Program-made: the position numbers and the translations under genes
Assembly (NCBI GenBank): GCA_022615275.1
Contig: JAKEHA010000275.1
Location: forward strand, 1-8,993
Source of the DNA: Candidatus Latescibacterota bacterium
GTDB lineage: Bacteria; Krumholzibacteriota; Krumholzibacteriia; WVZY01; JAKEHA01
DNA: 8,993 nt
Reading direction: 5' to 3'
In this document: piece after piece, positions 1 to 7,600 of the stretch
How the letters are laid out: each line of letters starts with the position of its first letter
How positions within the stretch are numbered: the first letter of the stretch is position 1
The notes under the pieces: model-generated
What the model saw: the letters and a program-made list of their open reading frames with translations, nothing else
Databases searched by the model: none
Told to the model about the DNA's origin: nothing

Positions 1-353
1 ATCCGCGCTTCTTTCACTATTTCCACCAGGCCTTCGAGGAGTGGTTCGCGGGCGCACTCGGCGTTTCCTATCCCGATCTGGTATTGAAAGAGAACATCGG
101 CTTCCCCAGCGTGCGCGTGGAAACGGAGTTCTTGAAGCCGCTGCGCTACGGCGACCGCATTCGCGTCGACATCGAGCTCTTGGACATCGGCAAGACCTCG
201 ATCACGGTGAGCTACACGCTGGTGCGACTCTCCGACGGTGCCGTCAGCGCGCGCGCGACCATCAAGAACGTCGCCATCAACAACCACACCTTCGCGCCGG
301 TCGCGATCTCCGACGAGTGGCGCCGGCGCTTCGAGAGGTTCAAGGACGCATGA
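1..353 (+). CDS. Acyl-CoA thioesterase, 4HBT hotdog family (5' end missing)
   Basis: C-terminal 116 residues of a hotdog-fold thioesterase of the 4-hydroxybenzoyl-CoA thioesterase family. The frame is open from the first complete codon at position 3 to the TGA at 351-353. Seen: an aromatic helix (FFHYFHQAFEEWF), then GFPSVRVETEFLKPLRYGD, the usual family order of central helix followed by the strand that ends in LRxGD, and a final strand with KNVAINNHTF. Family members have about 135-145 residues, so some 20-30 N-terminal residues, including the region of the catalytic Asp, lie before the window. Known: a benzoyl-CoA thioesterase of this family is encoded in the benzoate (box) cluster of Azoarcus evansii, where it is thought to free CoA from accumulated CoA esters. 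Inferred: the same cytoplasmic role here, because the gene overlaps the next one by 4 nt (ATGA) and sits in the boxCB operon. Other aryl- or acyl-CoA substrates are possible. The TTG at 84 is internal and not a start. Confidence 0.87.
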   Translation, partial: PRFFHYFHQAFEEWFAGALGVSYPDLVLKENIGFPSVRVETEFLKPLRYGDRIRVDIELLDIGKTSITVSYTLVRLSDGAVSARATIKNVAINNHTFAPVAISDEWRRRFERFKDA

Positions 354-1384
354 AGGCGATCTCCTTCGAAAAGCACGGCGGCCCCGAGGTCCTGAAGCTC
401 GGCGATTACCCGGACCCGGTCACGCGACCGGGCACGGTGAAAATCGACGTCCACGCCGCCTCGCTCAATCATATCGACGTGTTCCTGCGCCGCGGGATGC
501 CGGGCATCAACATCCCGTTTCCGCACATTCCCGGCTGCGACGCCGCCGGTGTCATCCGCGAAGTGGGCGAGGGCGTCACCGGATTGAAAGCGGGCGACCG
601 CGTGCTCATGAACCCGAGCGTCGTGTGCGGGAAGTGCGAGTTCTGTCTGCGCGGCGATGCGTCGATGTGCCTCGAGTACCACCTCATCGGCGAGACCACG
701 AGCGGCACGTTCTGTGAGCAGTTGGTCATTCCGGCCGAGAACGCGATTCCCATTCCCAAATCGATGTCCTTTGTCGATGCGGCTTCGATCCCGCTCGTGT
801 TCACCACCGCGTGGCGCATGCTGATCACGCGCGCGCGTCTGCGCGCGGGCGAAGACGTGCTCATCCTGGGTGCGACGGCCGGCGTCGGCATCGCGTGCAT
901 CCAGATCGCGAAGGTGGCGGGCGCGCGCGTGTTCGCCGCGGCCAGCAGTGCCGAGAAGCTCGACCTCGCCATGAAGCTCGGCGCCGACGTGCTCATCGAC
1001 TACTCGAAAGACGACTTCGCCAAGAAAATCCGCGACCTGACGGCCAAGCGGGGCGTCGACGTGGTCGTCGACTACGTCGGTAAAGACACGTGGGTCAAGA
1101 GCTTGCGCAGCCTCTCGCGCGGCGGGCGGCTGGTGACGTGCGGGGCGACGACGGGGTATAATCCCCAGGAAGATCTGCGCCACATCTTCTTCCGTCAGTT
1201 GGAAGTGATCGGGTCGACCATGGGATCGAAGAACGAGCTCATGGCTCCGCTCAACATGATCGTCGCCGGCCGCATGAAGCCGGTGGTCGGCGCCGTGTAC
1301 GCCATGAAAGATACCGCCGACGCGCATCGCGCCATGGAGGCACGGCGCGTACTGGGTAAGATCGTCATAAAGATCAGGGATTGA
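350..1384 (+). CDS. Zinc-binding MDR-family alcohol dehydrogenase / quinone oxidoreductase-like protein
   Basis: 344-residue cytoplasmic NAD(P)-dependent oxidoreductase of the medium-chain dehydrogenase/reductase superfamily, the usual length. The ATG at 350 overlaps the thioesterase stop (ATGA). GAGG at 335-338 or AAGGA at 342-346 could be the ribosome site. Seen: an N-terminal GroES-like domain, a complete structural-zinc loop with Cys93, Cys96, Cys99 and Cys107 (CGKCEFCLRGDASMC), and a Rossmann domain with the glycine-rich GATAGVG at 174-180, then the usual GAD(x)nIDY stretch at 211-217. The catalytic-zinc residues of classical alcohol dehydrogenases are altered: the first Cys position reads LNHID (39-43), and the GHE motif reads GCD (62-64). 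Thus it looks like the subgroup with a structural zinc but a quinone-reductase-like active site. The substrate is unknown. From its place between a thioesterase and boxC, it may reduce or oxidise a CoA-ester or aldehyde intermediate of benzoate breakdown, but this is only inference. It is not a BoxD-type aldehyde dehydrogenase. Confidence 0.9.
   Translation: MKAISFEKHGGPEVLKLGDYPDPVTRPGTVKIDVHAASLNHIDVFLRRGMPGINIPFPHIPGCDAAGVIREVGEGVTGLKAGDRVLMNPSVVCGKCEFCLRGDASMCLEYHLIGETTSGTFCEQLVIPAENAIPIPKSMSFVDAASIPLVFTTAWRMLITRARLRAGEDVLILGATAGVGIACIQIAKVAGARVFAAASSAEKLDLAMKLGADVLIDYSKDDFAKKIRDLTAKRGVDVVVDYVGKDTWVKSLRSLSRGGRLVTCGATTGYNPQEDLRHIFFRQLEVIGSTMGSKNELMAPLNMIVAGRMKPVVGAVYAMKDTADAHRAMEARRVLGKIVIKIRD
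1157..1162 (+). promoter_or_regulatory. Possible internal -10 element (TATAAT) inside the MDR gene
   Basis: A perfect TATAAT hexamer in a very GC-rich gene, formed by the codons TAT-AAT for Tyr-Asn, although TAC and AAC are the preferred codons here. GTGACG at 1133-1138 lies 18 nt upstream and matches 4 of 6 bases of a sigma70 -35 box. It is 227 nt before boxC, so it could give extra boxCB transcript. It may equally be chance. Confidence 0.15.
1376..1380 (+). promoter_or_regulatory. Ribosome binding site deciding the boxC start
   Basis: AGGGA lies 9 nt before the ATG at 1390. This supports that ATG over the in-frame TTG at 1381, which would have no room for a ribosome site after the AGGGA and would overlap the stop codon of the preceding gene. 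Confidence 0.55.
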
Positions 1385-1389
1385 ATACC

Positions 1390-3039
1390 ATGGAAACCAA
1401 CGTCAGCACCGAGCGCATCCGATTCTCCACCCATCCCTCGCGCTACAAGCACTGGAAGCTCGGGATCGACGGGCCGGTGGCGTGGCTCAAGATGAACGTC
1501 AACGAGGACGAGGGGCTGCGTCCCGGATACAAGCTCAAGATGAACTCGTACGACTTGGGTGTGGACATCGAGCTCGACGACGCGGTGACGCGCCTGCGCT
1601 TCGAGCACCCCGACGTGTCCGTGGTGTGCATCGAGAGCTTGAACGACAAGGTGTTCTGCGCGGGTGCGAACATCTTCATGTTGAGCACGTCGACGCACAC
1701 GCACAAGGTGAATTTCTGCAAGTTCACCAACGAGACGCGCATCAATATCGAAGAGGCGACGGCGAAAAGCGGCCAGAAGTACGTCGCGTCCTTGAACGGC
1801 GCCGCCGCGGGCGGCGGATACGAATTAGCGCTCGCGTGCGACGAGATCCATTTGGTCGACGACCGTAGCGCCGCCGTCAGCCTCCCCGAAGTGCCGCTCC
1901 TGGGCGTCTTGCCGGGTACCGGCGGGCTCACGCGCCTGGTCGACAAGCGCAAGGTGCGCCGCGACATCGCGGACGCGTTTTGCACCCTCGCCGAGGGTGC
2001 CAAGGCCAAGAAGGCGCTCGACTGGGGCCTGGTCGATTTTATCCATAACAAGAGCGTCTACGCCGACGCCATCAAGAAGCGCGTGACGGAACTGGCGGGG
2101 CGCGGGCACGCCGCCGAGGGCGTCACCCTCGAAGACGTCGAGCCCCAGATCGACGGCGACACGCTGCGCTGGCGCTACGTCACCCTGGAGATGCAACCCG
2201 GCGAACGCATGGGGAAGATCACCATCCAGGGCCCGAGCGAAGACGATTCCATGATTCCCAGCGAGCCCAGCACGCTGGGAGCGGGCTGGTACGCGCTGCG
2301 CGTGTGGCGGGAGCTGCGGCGCGCGATCCTCGAACTTCGCTTCAATTACACGTCGATCGGCTTGATCACGTTCCACACCGAAGGCGACTTGACACACGTC
2401 CTCGCCCTCGACGAAGCGCTCGAGAAGCGCCGCGATCATTGGTTCATCAGGGAAGTTCAGCTGCAGCAGGCGCGAACCCTGAAAATGATCGACCTCACCG
2501 CGCGCACCTTCTTCGCCATCGTGACGCCGGGCTCGTGCTTCGCGGGAAGCCTGTTCGAAGTGGCGCTGGCGGCGGATCGTTCGTACATGAAGGACGACCC
2601 CGAGCGCGAGTGCGCGATCGCCTTGAGCGCCGCCAACACCGGCCGCAACCCGATGGCGCACGGCATCTCGCGCCTCGAGAACCGCTTCTACGGCTCGCGC
2701 GAGAAGGCCACGAAGGCGCTCGAGCACCAGGGCGAAGCCATCTCGCCTTCGGAGGCGCTGGAGCTGGGACTCGTCACCGATGTCATGGACGACATCGACT
2801 GGGACGACGAGATTCGCATGAAGATCGAGGAGCGGCGTTCGCTGTCTCCCGATGCGCTGACCGGCATGGAGGCCAACCTTCGCTTCGTCGGCCCCGAAAC
2901 CATGGAGAGCCGCATCTACGCGCGCTTGTCGGCGTGGCAGAATTGGATCTTCACCCGACCCAACGCCGTGGGCGAAAAAGGCGCGCTCACCTCGTACGGC
3001 AAGCCGCATTCACCCGAGTTCGACTGGAGCAGGGTCTGA
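1390..3039 (+). CDS. boxC: Benzoyl-CoA-dihydrodiol lyase / 2,3-epoxybenzoyl-CoA dihydrolase BoxC
   Basis: 549-residue ring-cleaving enzyme of the box pathway, close to the known length of about 555. It hydrolyses 2,3-epoxybenzoyl-CoA without oxygen to 3,4-dehydroadipyl-CoA semialdehyde and formate in the cytoplasm. Seen: an N-terminal crotonase-fold half with FCAGAN (89-94), NGAAAGGGYELALACDE (136-152) and PEVPLLGVLPGTGGLTRL (166-183), which form the CoA site and oxyanion hole. A second crotonase-like half covers about 320-500, with TPGSCFAGSLFEVALAADR. This two-domain layout and the 550-residue length separate BoxC from ordinary enoyl-CoA hydratases. Cys110, Glu145 and Glu167 match, one residue offset, residues I recall being proposed as catalytic in Burkholderia xenovorans BoxC (Cys111, Glu146, Glu168). 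The start is the ATG at 1390, 5 nt after the MDR gene. Its stop overlaps the boxB start by one base (TGATG), implying translational coupling. No break or unusual composition is seen. Confidence 0.96.
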   Translation: METNVSTERIRFSTHPSRYKHWKLGIDGPVAWLKMNVNEDEGLRPGYKLKMNSYDLGVDIELDDAVTRLRFEHPDVSVVCIESLNDKVFCAGANIFMLSTSTHTHKVNFCKFTNETRINIEEATAKSGQKYVASLNGAAAGGGYELALACDEIHLVDDRSAAVSLPEVPLLGVLPGTGGLTRLVDKRKVRRDIADAFCTLAEGAKAKKALDWGLVDFIHNKSVYADAIKKRVTELAGRGHAAEGVTLEDVEPQIDGDTLRWRYVTLEMQPGERMGKITIQGPSEDDSMIPSEPSTLGAGWYALRVWRELRRAILELRFNYTSIGLITFHTEGDLTHVLALDEALEKRRDHWFIREVQLQQARTLKMIDLTARTFFAIVTPGSCFAGSLFEVALAADRSYMKDDPERECAIALSAANTGRNPMAHGISRLENRFYGSREKATKALEHQGEAISPSEALELGLVTDVMDDIDWDDEIRMKIEERRSLSPDALTGMEANLRFVGPETMESRIYARLSAWQNWIFTRPNAVGEKGALTSYGKPHSPEFDWSRV

Positions 3040-4457
3040 TGGACTACAAAGAGCTGATTCCCAACAACGTCAACCTGAAGGAGAACCCCAAGCTCTTGCG
3101 CGCGCTGGAGCGTTGGCACCCGCGCTTCCTGGAGTGGTGGCGGGACCAGGGGCCGGTGGCGCACCAGGAGAACGAGATCTACCTGCGCACGGCAGTCAGC
3201 GTGGACTCGTCGGGGTGGGCGGTGTACGACTACGTGCGCATGCCGGAGTATCGCTGGGGCATTTTCTTGGCACCGGTGAAGAGCGAGCGCTCGATTCACT
3301 TCGGGGACTACATCGGGGACGGGTGTTGGGAGGACGTGCCGGGCGAGCATCGCAACGAATTGAAGCGCTTGATCGTGACGCAGGGCGATACCGAGCCGGG
3401 CTCGGTGGAGCAGCAGCGACGCTTGGCGCTCTCGGCGCCTTCGAACTACGACATGCGCAATCTGTTCCAGGTGAACGTCGAAGAGGCGCGCCACCTATGG
3501 GCGATGGTGTACTTGCTGCACTCGTACTTCGGCAAGGACGGCCGCGACGAAGCGGAAGAGATGCTGGAGCGCCGCTCTGGCGACCCGGACACACCGCGGT
3601 TGCTCTCGACCTTCAACGACCCCATCGACGACTGGCTCGATTTTTTCTGCTTCGCGACCTACACCGACCGCGACGGCAAGTATCAGTTGGGCTCGCTGGC
3701 CGAGAGTGCCTTCACGCCGCTCTCGCGCACGACGCGCTTCATGCTGACCGAAGAGGCGCACCACCTGTTCGTGGGCGAGACGGGGCTTGCGCGCACGATT
3801 CGCCGCACGGCGCAGCTCATGAAGGAAAACGAGAGCGAAGACGTGCGCCCCTACGGCGGCATCCCGCTCGACATCATCCAGCGCTATATCAATTATTGGT
3901 ACTCGGTCTCGCTCGATCTCTTCGGCAACGAGGATTCGAGCAACGCGGCCAACTATTTCGCGCACGGGTTGAAGGGCCGCTTCAACGAAGCGAATCGCAA
4001 GCTGTATCCGGACGCGGCCGCGCGCGAAGGGAACTACCACTACACGGTTTTCGACGAGGATCGCGGCCAGTTGATGGAGCGCGACATTCCCATGCGTCGC
4101 GCCATGAACGCGATCCTGCGCGACGCGTATATCGAGGACTGCGAGCGCGCGGTGGCGCGCTGGAACAAGATCCTGGAGCAGGAAGACTGCCGGCTGCGCA
4201 TTCAACTGCCGTCGGTGCGCTTCCATCGCGAAGTGGGCACCTTCGGCAGGGCGTCGTTCGATCCCAACGGCAACTTGATCACGAAGGACGAGTTCGAAGC
4301 GCGTCGTGCAGACTTCCTACCCACGCGCGCGGATCGCGAGTACGTGAAGAGCGTGCAGTTCCTGGTGACGGACCCGGGAAAGTTCGCGAACTGGATCTCG
4401 CCCCCCCAGCACGGCATCCACGGCCGGCCGCTGGACTTCGAGTACGTGCGCCTGTAG
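3039..4457 (+). CDS. boxB: Benzoyl-CoA 2,3-epoxidase, oxygenase component BoxB
   Basis: 472-residue class I di-iron monooxygenase, essentially the same length as the Azoarcus evansii enzyme (473). It inserts one oxygen of O2 into benzoyl-CoA to give 2,3-epoxybenzoyl-CoA, with electrons from NADPH through the flavin/iron-sulfur reductase BoxA. Seen: all six expected iron ligands at a constant one-residue offset from the numbering I recall for the A. evansii protein: Glu119, Glu149 and His152 (EARH), Asp210, and Glu239 and His242 (EAHH in LTEEAHHLFVGETG). The N-terminus MDYKELIPNNVNLKEN and the C-terminal FANWISPP region are also typical. The start is the ATG at 3039, overlapping the boxC stop by one base. 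GGAG at 3026-3029 is a reasonable ribosome site. The longer open frame that begins upstream in this frame, inside boxC, is not coding. The reductase gene boxA does not follow. It must be elsewhere, or another reductase must serve. Confidence 0.97.
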   Translation: MDYKELIPNNVNLKENPKLLRALERWHPRFLEWWRDQGPVAHQENEIYLRTAVSVDSSGWAVYDYVRMPEYRWGIFLAPVKSERSIHFGDYIGDGCWEDVPGEHRNELKRLIVTQGDTEPGSVEQQRRLALSAPSNYDMRNLFQVNVEEARHLWAMVYLLHSYFGKDGRDEAEEMLERRSGDPDTPRLLSTFNDPIDDWLDFFCFATYTDRDGKYQLGSLAESAFTPLSRTTRFMLTEEAHHLFVGETGLARTIRRTAQLMKENESEDVRPYGGIPLDIIQRYINYWYSVSLDLFGNEDSSNAANYFAHGLKGRFNEANRKLYPDAAAREGNYHYTVFDEDRGQLMERDIPMRRAMNAILRDAYIEDCERAVARWNKILEQEDCRLRIQLPSVRFHREVGTFGRASFDPNGNLITKDEFEARRADFLPTRADREYVKSVQFLVTDPGKFANWISPPQHGIHGRPLDFEYVRL

Positions 4458-4460
4458 AAT
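4432..4460 (+). promoter_or_regulatory. Possible sigma70-type promoter for the protease gene
   Basis: TGGACT (4432-4437, 4 of 6 matches to TTGACA), a 17-nt spacer and TAGAAT (4455-4460, 5 of 6 matches to TATAAT). The -10 box contains the boxB stop codon. A transcript would begin near 4467 and leave a leader of about 25 nt before the GTG start, with the AGGAG ribosome site inside it. This would let the protease be expressed apart from the box operon. Position and spacing fit well, but the match could be chance. Confidence 0.28.
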
Positions 4461-4483
4461 AGAGACGTCTGCGCCGACCTGCT

Positions 4484-4488
4484 AGGAG
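4484..4488 (+). promoter_or_regulatory. Ribosome binding site for the protease GTG start
   Basis: AGGAG, 4 nt before the GTG at 4493. It is the only clear Shine-Dalgarno in the 35-nt spacer and favours this GTG over the later in-frame GTG at 4574. Confidence 0.55.
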
Positions 4489-4492
4489 ACCT

Positions 4493-4627
4493 GTGGTCGA
4501 GACACCTCGGCTCGACGTCGTTTTCCGCCCCTCCGGTCCTGGTCTTCGTCCGCCCCGCGGACGCGGCCATCGTGTGTATGCGGTCGCGGTTGGGTTCCTG
4601 GCGGCGTGGGCGTCTTTCGCCGGCGCC
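4493..4627 (+). other. Signal peptide of the protease
   Basis: Residues 1-45. There are six Arg residues and one His in the first 27 residues, a hydrophobic stretch from Val28 to about Phe42 (VYAVAVGFLAAWASF), then AGA before Gln46. Sec/signal peptidase I type. Starting at the GTG at 4574 would remove every basic residue, so the longer form is preferred although its N-region is unusually long. Confidence 0.75.
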
Positions 4628-7600
4628 CAGCCCGGCGACTTCGTTCCCGGCCAGGTCATCGTCAAGTTCGCTCCCACCGCGACCTCCGCGGATGCGCTGG
4701 CGTTGCGGACGAGCGTCAACGCCACCGTCAAAGAGCGCTTCGGATCGATCGACGCCGAGTTGTGGGAGACCGCGAGCATCGGCGTGCCGGACGCGATCGC
4801 GCGCTTGCGCGGCGATCGGCGACTCGCCTTCATCGAGCCCAACTACATCGTCCACGCCACGGACATATTCCCGAACGACGAGTTCTTCGCCGATCAGTGG
4901 AATCTCCACAACACCGGCCAGTCCGGCGGCACGCCCGACGCCGACGTCGATGCCCCCGAAGCGTGGGGGTACGAGACCGGCCGCGACGTACTCGTCGGCA
5001 TCATCGACACCGGCGTGGACTGGCAGCACGTCGACTTGGCCGCCAACATCTTCGTCAATACGAGAGAGATTCCCGGCAACCGCGTCGACGACGACGGCAA
5101 CGGCTACATCGACGACGTGCGCGGGTGGGACTTCGTCAACGAGGACAACGACCCCGACGACGACAACGGCCACGGCACCCACGTGGCGGGCATCGTGGCC
5201 GCGGTCGGGAACAACGCGGCCGGTGTGGCGGGTGTCAGCTGGACCGCGCGCATCCTGCCGCTCAAGTTCTTGAGCGCGCTGGGTTCCGGCTCGACCGCCG
5301 ACGCGATTCGCGCCGTCGAGTACGCCACCGCCATGGGCGCGCGGCTGACCAACAACAGCTGGGGCGGCATCGGATTTTCGCTGGCGCTGCGGTCGGCCAT
5401 CGAAGCCGCCGCCGACGCGAACATTCTCTTCGTCGCGGGCGCGGGCAACGCCGGCGTCGACATCGACGTGACGCCGTTCTATCCCGCCAGCTTCGACCTC
5501 GACAACGTCATCGCCGTGGGCAGCACCGACGCCGCCGACGAGCTCAGCTCCTTCTCGAACTACGGCGCGCTCAGCGTGCACTTGGCCGCACCCGGCTCCG
5601 AGATTCTCAGTACCTTCCCCGACGACCGCTATGCGTTCGCATCGGGCACCTCAATGGCGGCGCCGCACGTGTCGGGCGCGGTGTGCCTGTTGTGGTCGCT
5701 AGCACCGTCGCTCACCTACCCCGAGGCGAAGGACGCGGTGCTGTCGACGGTCGACGTCCTCACCGCGCTCGAGGGTTTCACCATCACGGGCGGGCGTCTC
5801 AACCTCGCGGGCATGCTGGCCTCACTCGACGACGCCGCGCCGGCCGCGGTCAGCGACCTCGTGGTGGCGTCGACCACGTCCAACACGGTGTTTCTCGCCT
5901 GGACGGCCACAGGGGACGACAGTGTCGCCGGCACGGCGTCCCGCTACGACCTTCGCTATTCCACGACGCCGATCGACGCGGGCAACTTCGACGCGGCCAC
6001 GCCGGTCGCGGGTCTTTCGACGCCCATGCCGAGCGGTGAGACGGAGTCGTTCGAGGTGAGCGGACTTTCCTTCGACACGACGTACTACTTTGCGATGGTG
6101 GTCGAAGACGAGCTGGGCAATCGATCGCCGGTGTCGAACGCGGCCAGCGGGATCACCCTGGGAGCGCCGGGTCTGGCGTACGCGCCGGACTCGTTCAGCG
6201 CCGATCTACTCACGGGCGGAACGTCGGTGTGGTCGCTCTCGATCCGTAATACCGCGCAAGGAACGCTGGACTTCTTCTTCGAGGGCGCGCTGGCCGCGGC
6301 GGGCAACGTCGCGTCCGCGCTGCCGTCGTGGTTTCGCACCGAGCCGCCGGCGGGGCGCGTATACGCGGGCGAGAGCCTCCTGGTCGATGTCGTCTTCGAC
6401 GCCACGGCCGTATCCGGCGGCGAGTATCCCGAGACCGTGCTCTTGCGGAGCAACGACCCCGCGCAGCCCGAGGTACCCATCGAGCTCGTGCTGCGCGTCA
6501 CCGACGCGCCCGACATCGCAGCGGCTCCCACCGAGCTGGACTTCGGGGTCCGCTACACCGGCACGTGCGCGACCGACACCGTGGTGGTCTCGAACATCGG
6601 CTTTGAACCGCTCGCGATCGGCGGCGTCAACGCCAACAATCCCGAGTTCACCGTCGACACGAGCGGGTTCGCGCTCGGTCCGGGAGAAAGTCGTGCGCTT
6701 GCGGTGGCCTTCTGTCCCGTTGCGACCGCCGACGGTCCGCCCGGGCAGTTTCCGCGCCCAAGCCGCGGCGTGCTTCTGCTCACGAGCGACGACCCCGACC
6801 ACCCTGCCTTCTCGGTGCCGCTCTTCGGCGACGGAATCGCGCCGCCGGCGATCGCGGTCACGCCCGCCTCGTTGTCCGGAGACTTGGTCACGGGTGCCAG
6901 TGCGACCCACACGTTGACCATCGCCAACGAGGGCGCCAGTGAGCTCGACTTCGATATCGTGCTGGAAGAAACCGGCGGCGCGCGCGTCGAGGTGATCGCG
7001 GCTCCCTCCCTCGATGCGAACGTTCTCGCGGTCGGGCGCCCACTCTCGCCCGAGGAACTCTCCGCGCTCACTGCGTCGGTTCCCAAGCGCGTCGACATGG
7101 GCGCGCGCGGCACCTTGGACAAGGACGCAAATGCCGCGAAGCGCGCGGCGGGCGTGCAGGTTCTCGAGCGCGTCGAAGGCGGAAACTTCGAAGAAGTGTT
7201 CGGGAACGACGAAAACGAGTTCCTGGGGGGGCCGAGAACGCGCGGCAACCTGTTCACGTGCACGACGCCGACCACGCTACGCGAGCATCGCTTCTACATG
7301 AACCCGACCACGGCCACGCAAGTGTGGTTCGTGGTCTACGAAGGTGCCGCGCAAGACGGCGTGTACGACTTGATCAGCGCCTCCAACGTGAGTCCCGCCG
7401 GTCCCGGTCTGGGCTGGTACAGCTCGGGCGAGGTCGTGGTGCCGCTGCGCGCGGGCAAGTTCTACGTGATCGCCACCGCGTTCGAGGATGCGGCCGCCTA
7501 CTACAACGAGCAGGGAATCGCCCCGTATCCGATCCCGACTTCGTTCGGAACGCTCACGGCCGGTGCCGGATGGTCGTGGGAGCCGTACGATCAGTTTCCG

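Noticed and set aside
41..349. Upstream extension of the MDR gene in the same frame
   Set aside because: It overlaps the thioesterase, and the extra residues are Arg-rich without similarity to MDR proteins. The ATG at 350 gives the normal family length.
212..1327. Minus-strand open frame of 371 codons opposite the MDR gene
   Set aside because: The protein is rich in Arg, His and Ala with no recognisable domain, as expected opposite a GC-rich gene. The + strand protein is a clear MDR enzyme.
1825..3009. Minus-strand open frame of 394 codons opposite boxC
   Set aside because: It lies wholly within a strongly supported boxC and has no recognisable motif and a composition typical of antisense shadows.
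2304..3038. Upstream extension of boxB in the same frame
   Set aside because: It overlaps boxC. The ATG at 3039 gives the known BoxB N-terminus and length.
4463..4470. Palindrome AGACGTCT in the spacer as terminator or operator
   Set aside because: Only 8 bp with no loop and no T-run. Too short to support either call.
4202..5581. Minus-strand open frame of 459 codons across the boxB/protease junction
   Set aside because: It overlaps both boxB and the subtilase catalytic domain, whose motifs are unambiguous on the + strand. It has no domain of its own.
4606..6039. Plus-strand open frame of 477 codons in another frame inside the protease
   Set aside because: Very Arg-rich translation. The overlapping frame contains the complete S8 triad and signal peptide.
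7225..7231. Run of seven G as a possible frameshift site
   Set aside because: The frame continues without a stop on both sides, and the downstream modules A2 and B2 are in the same frame as the upstream ones.
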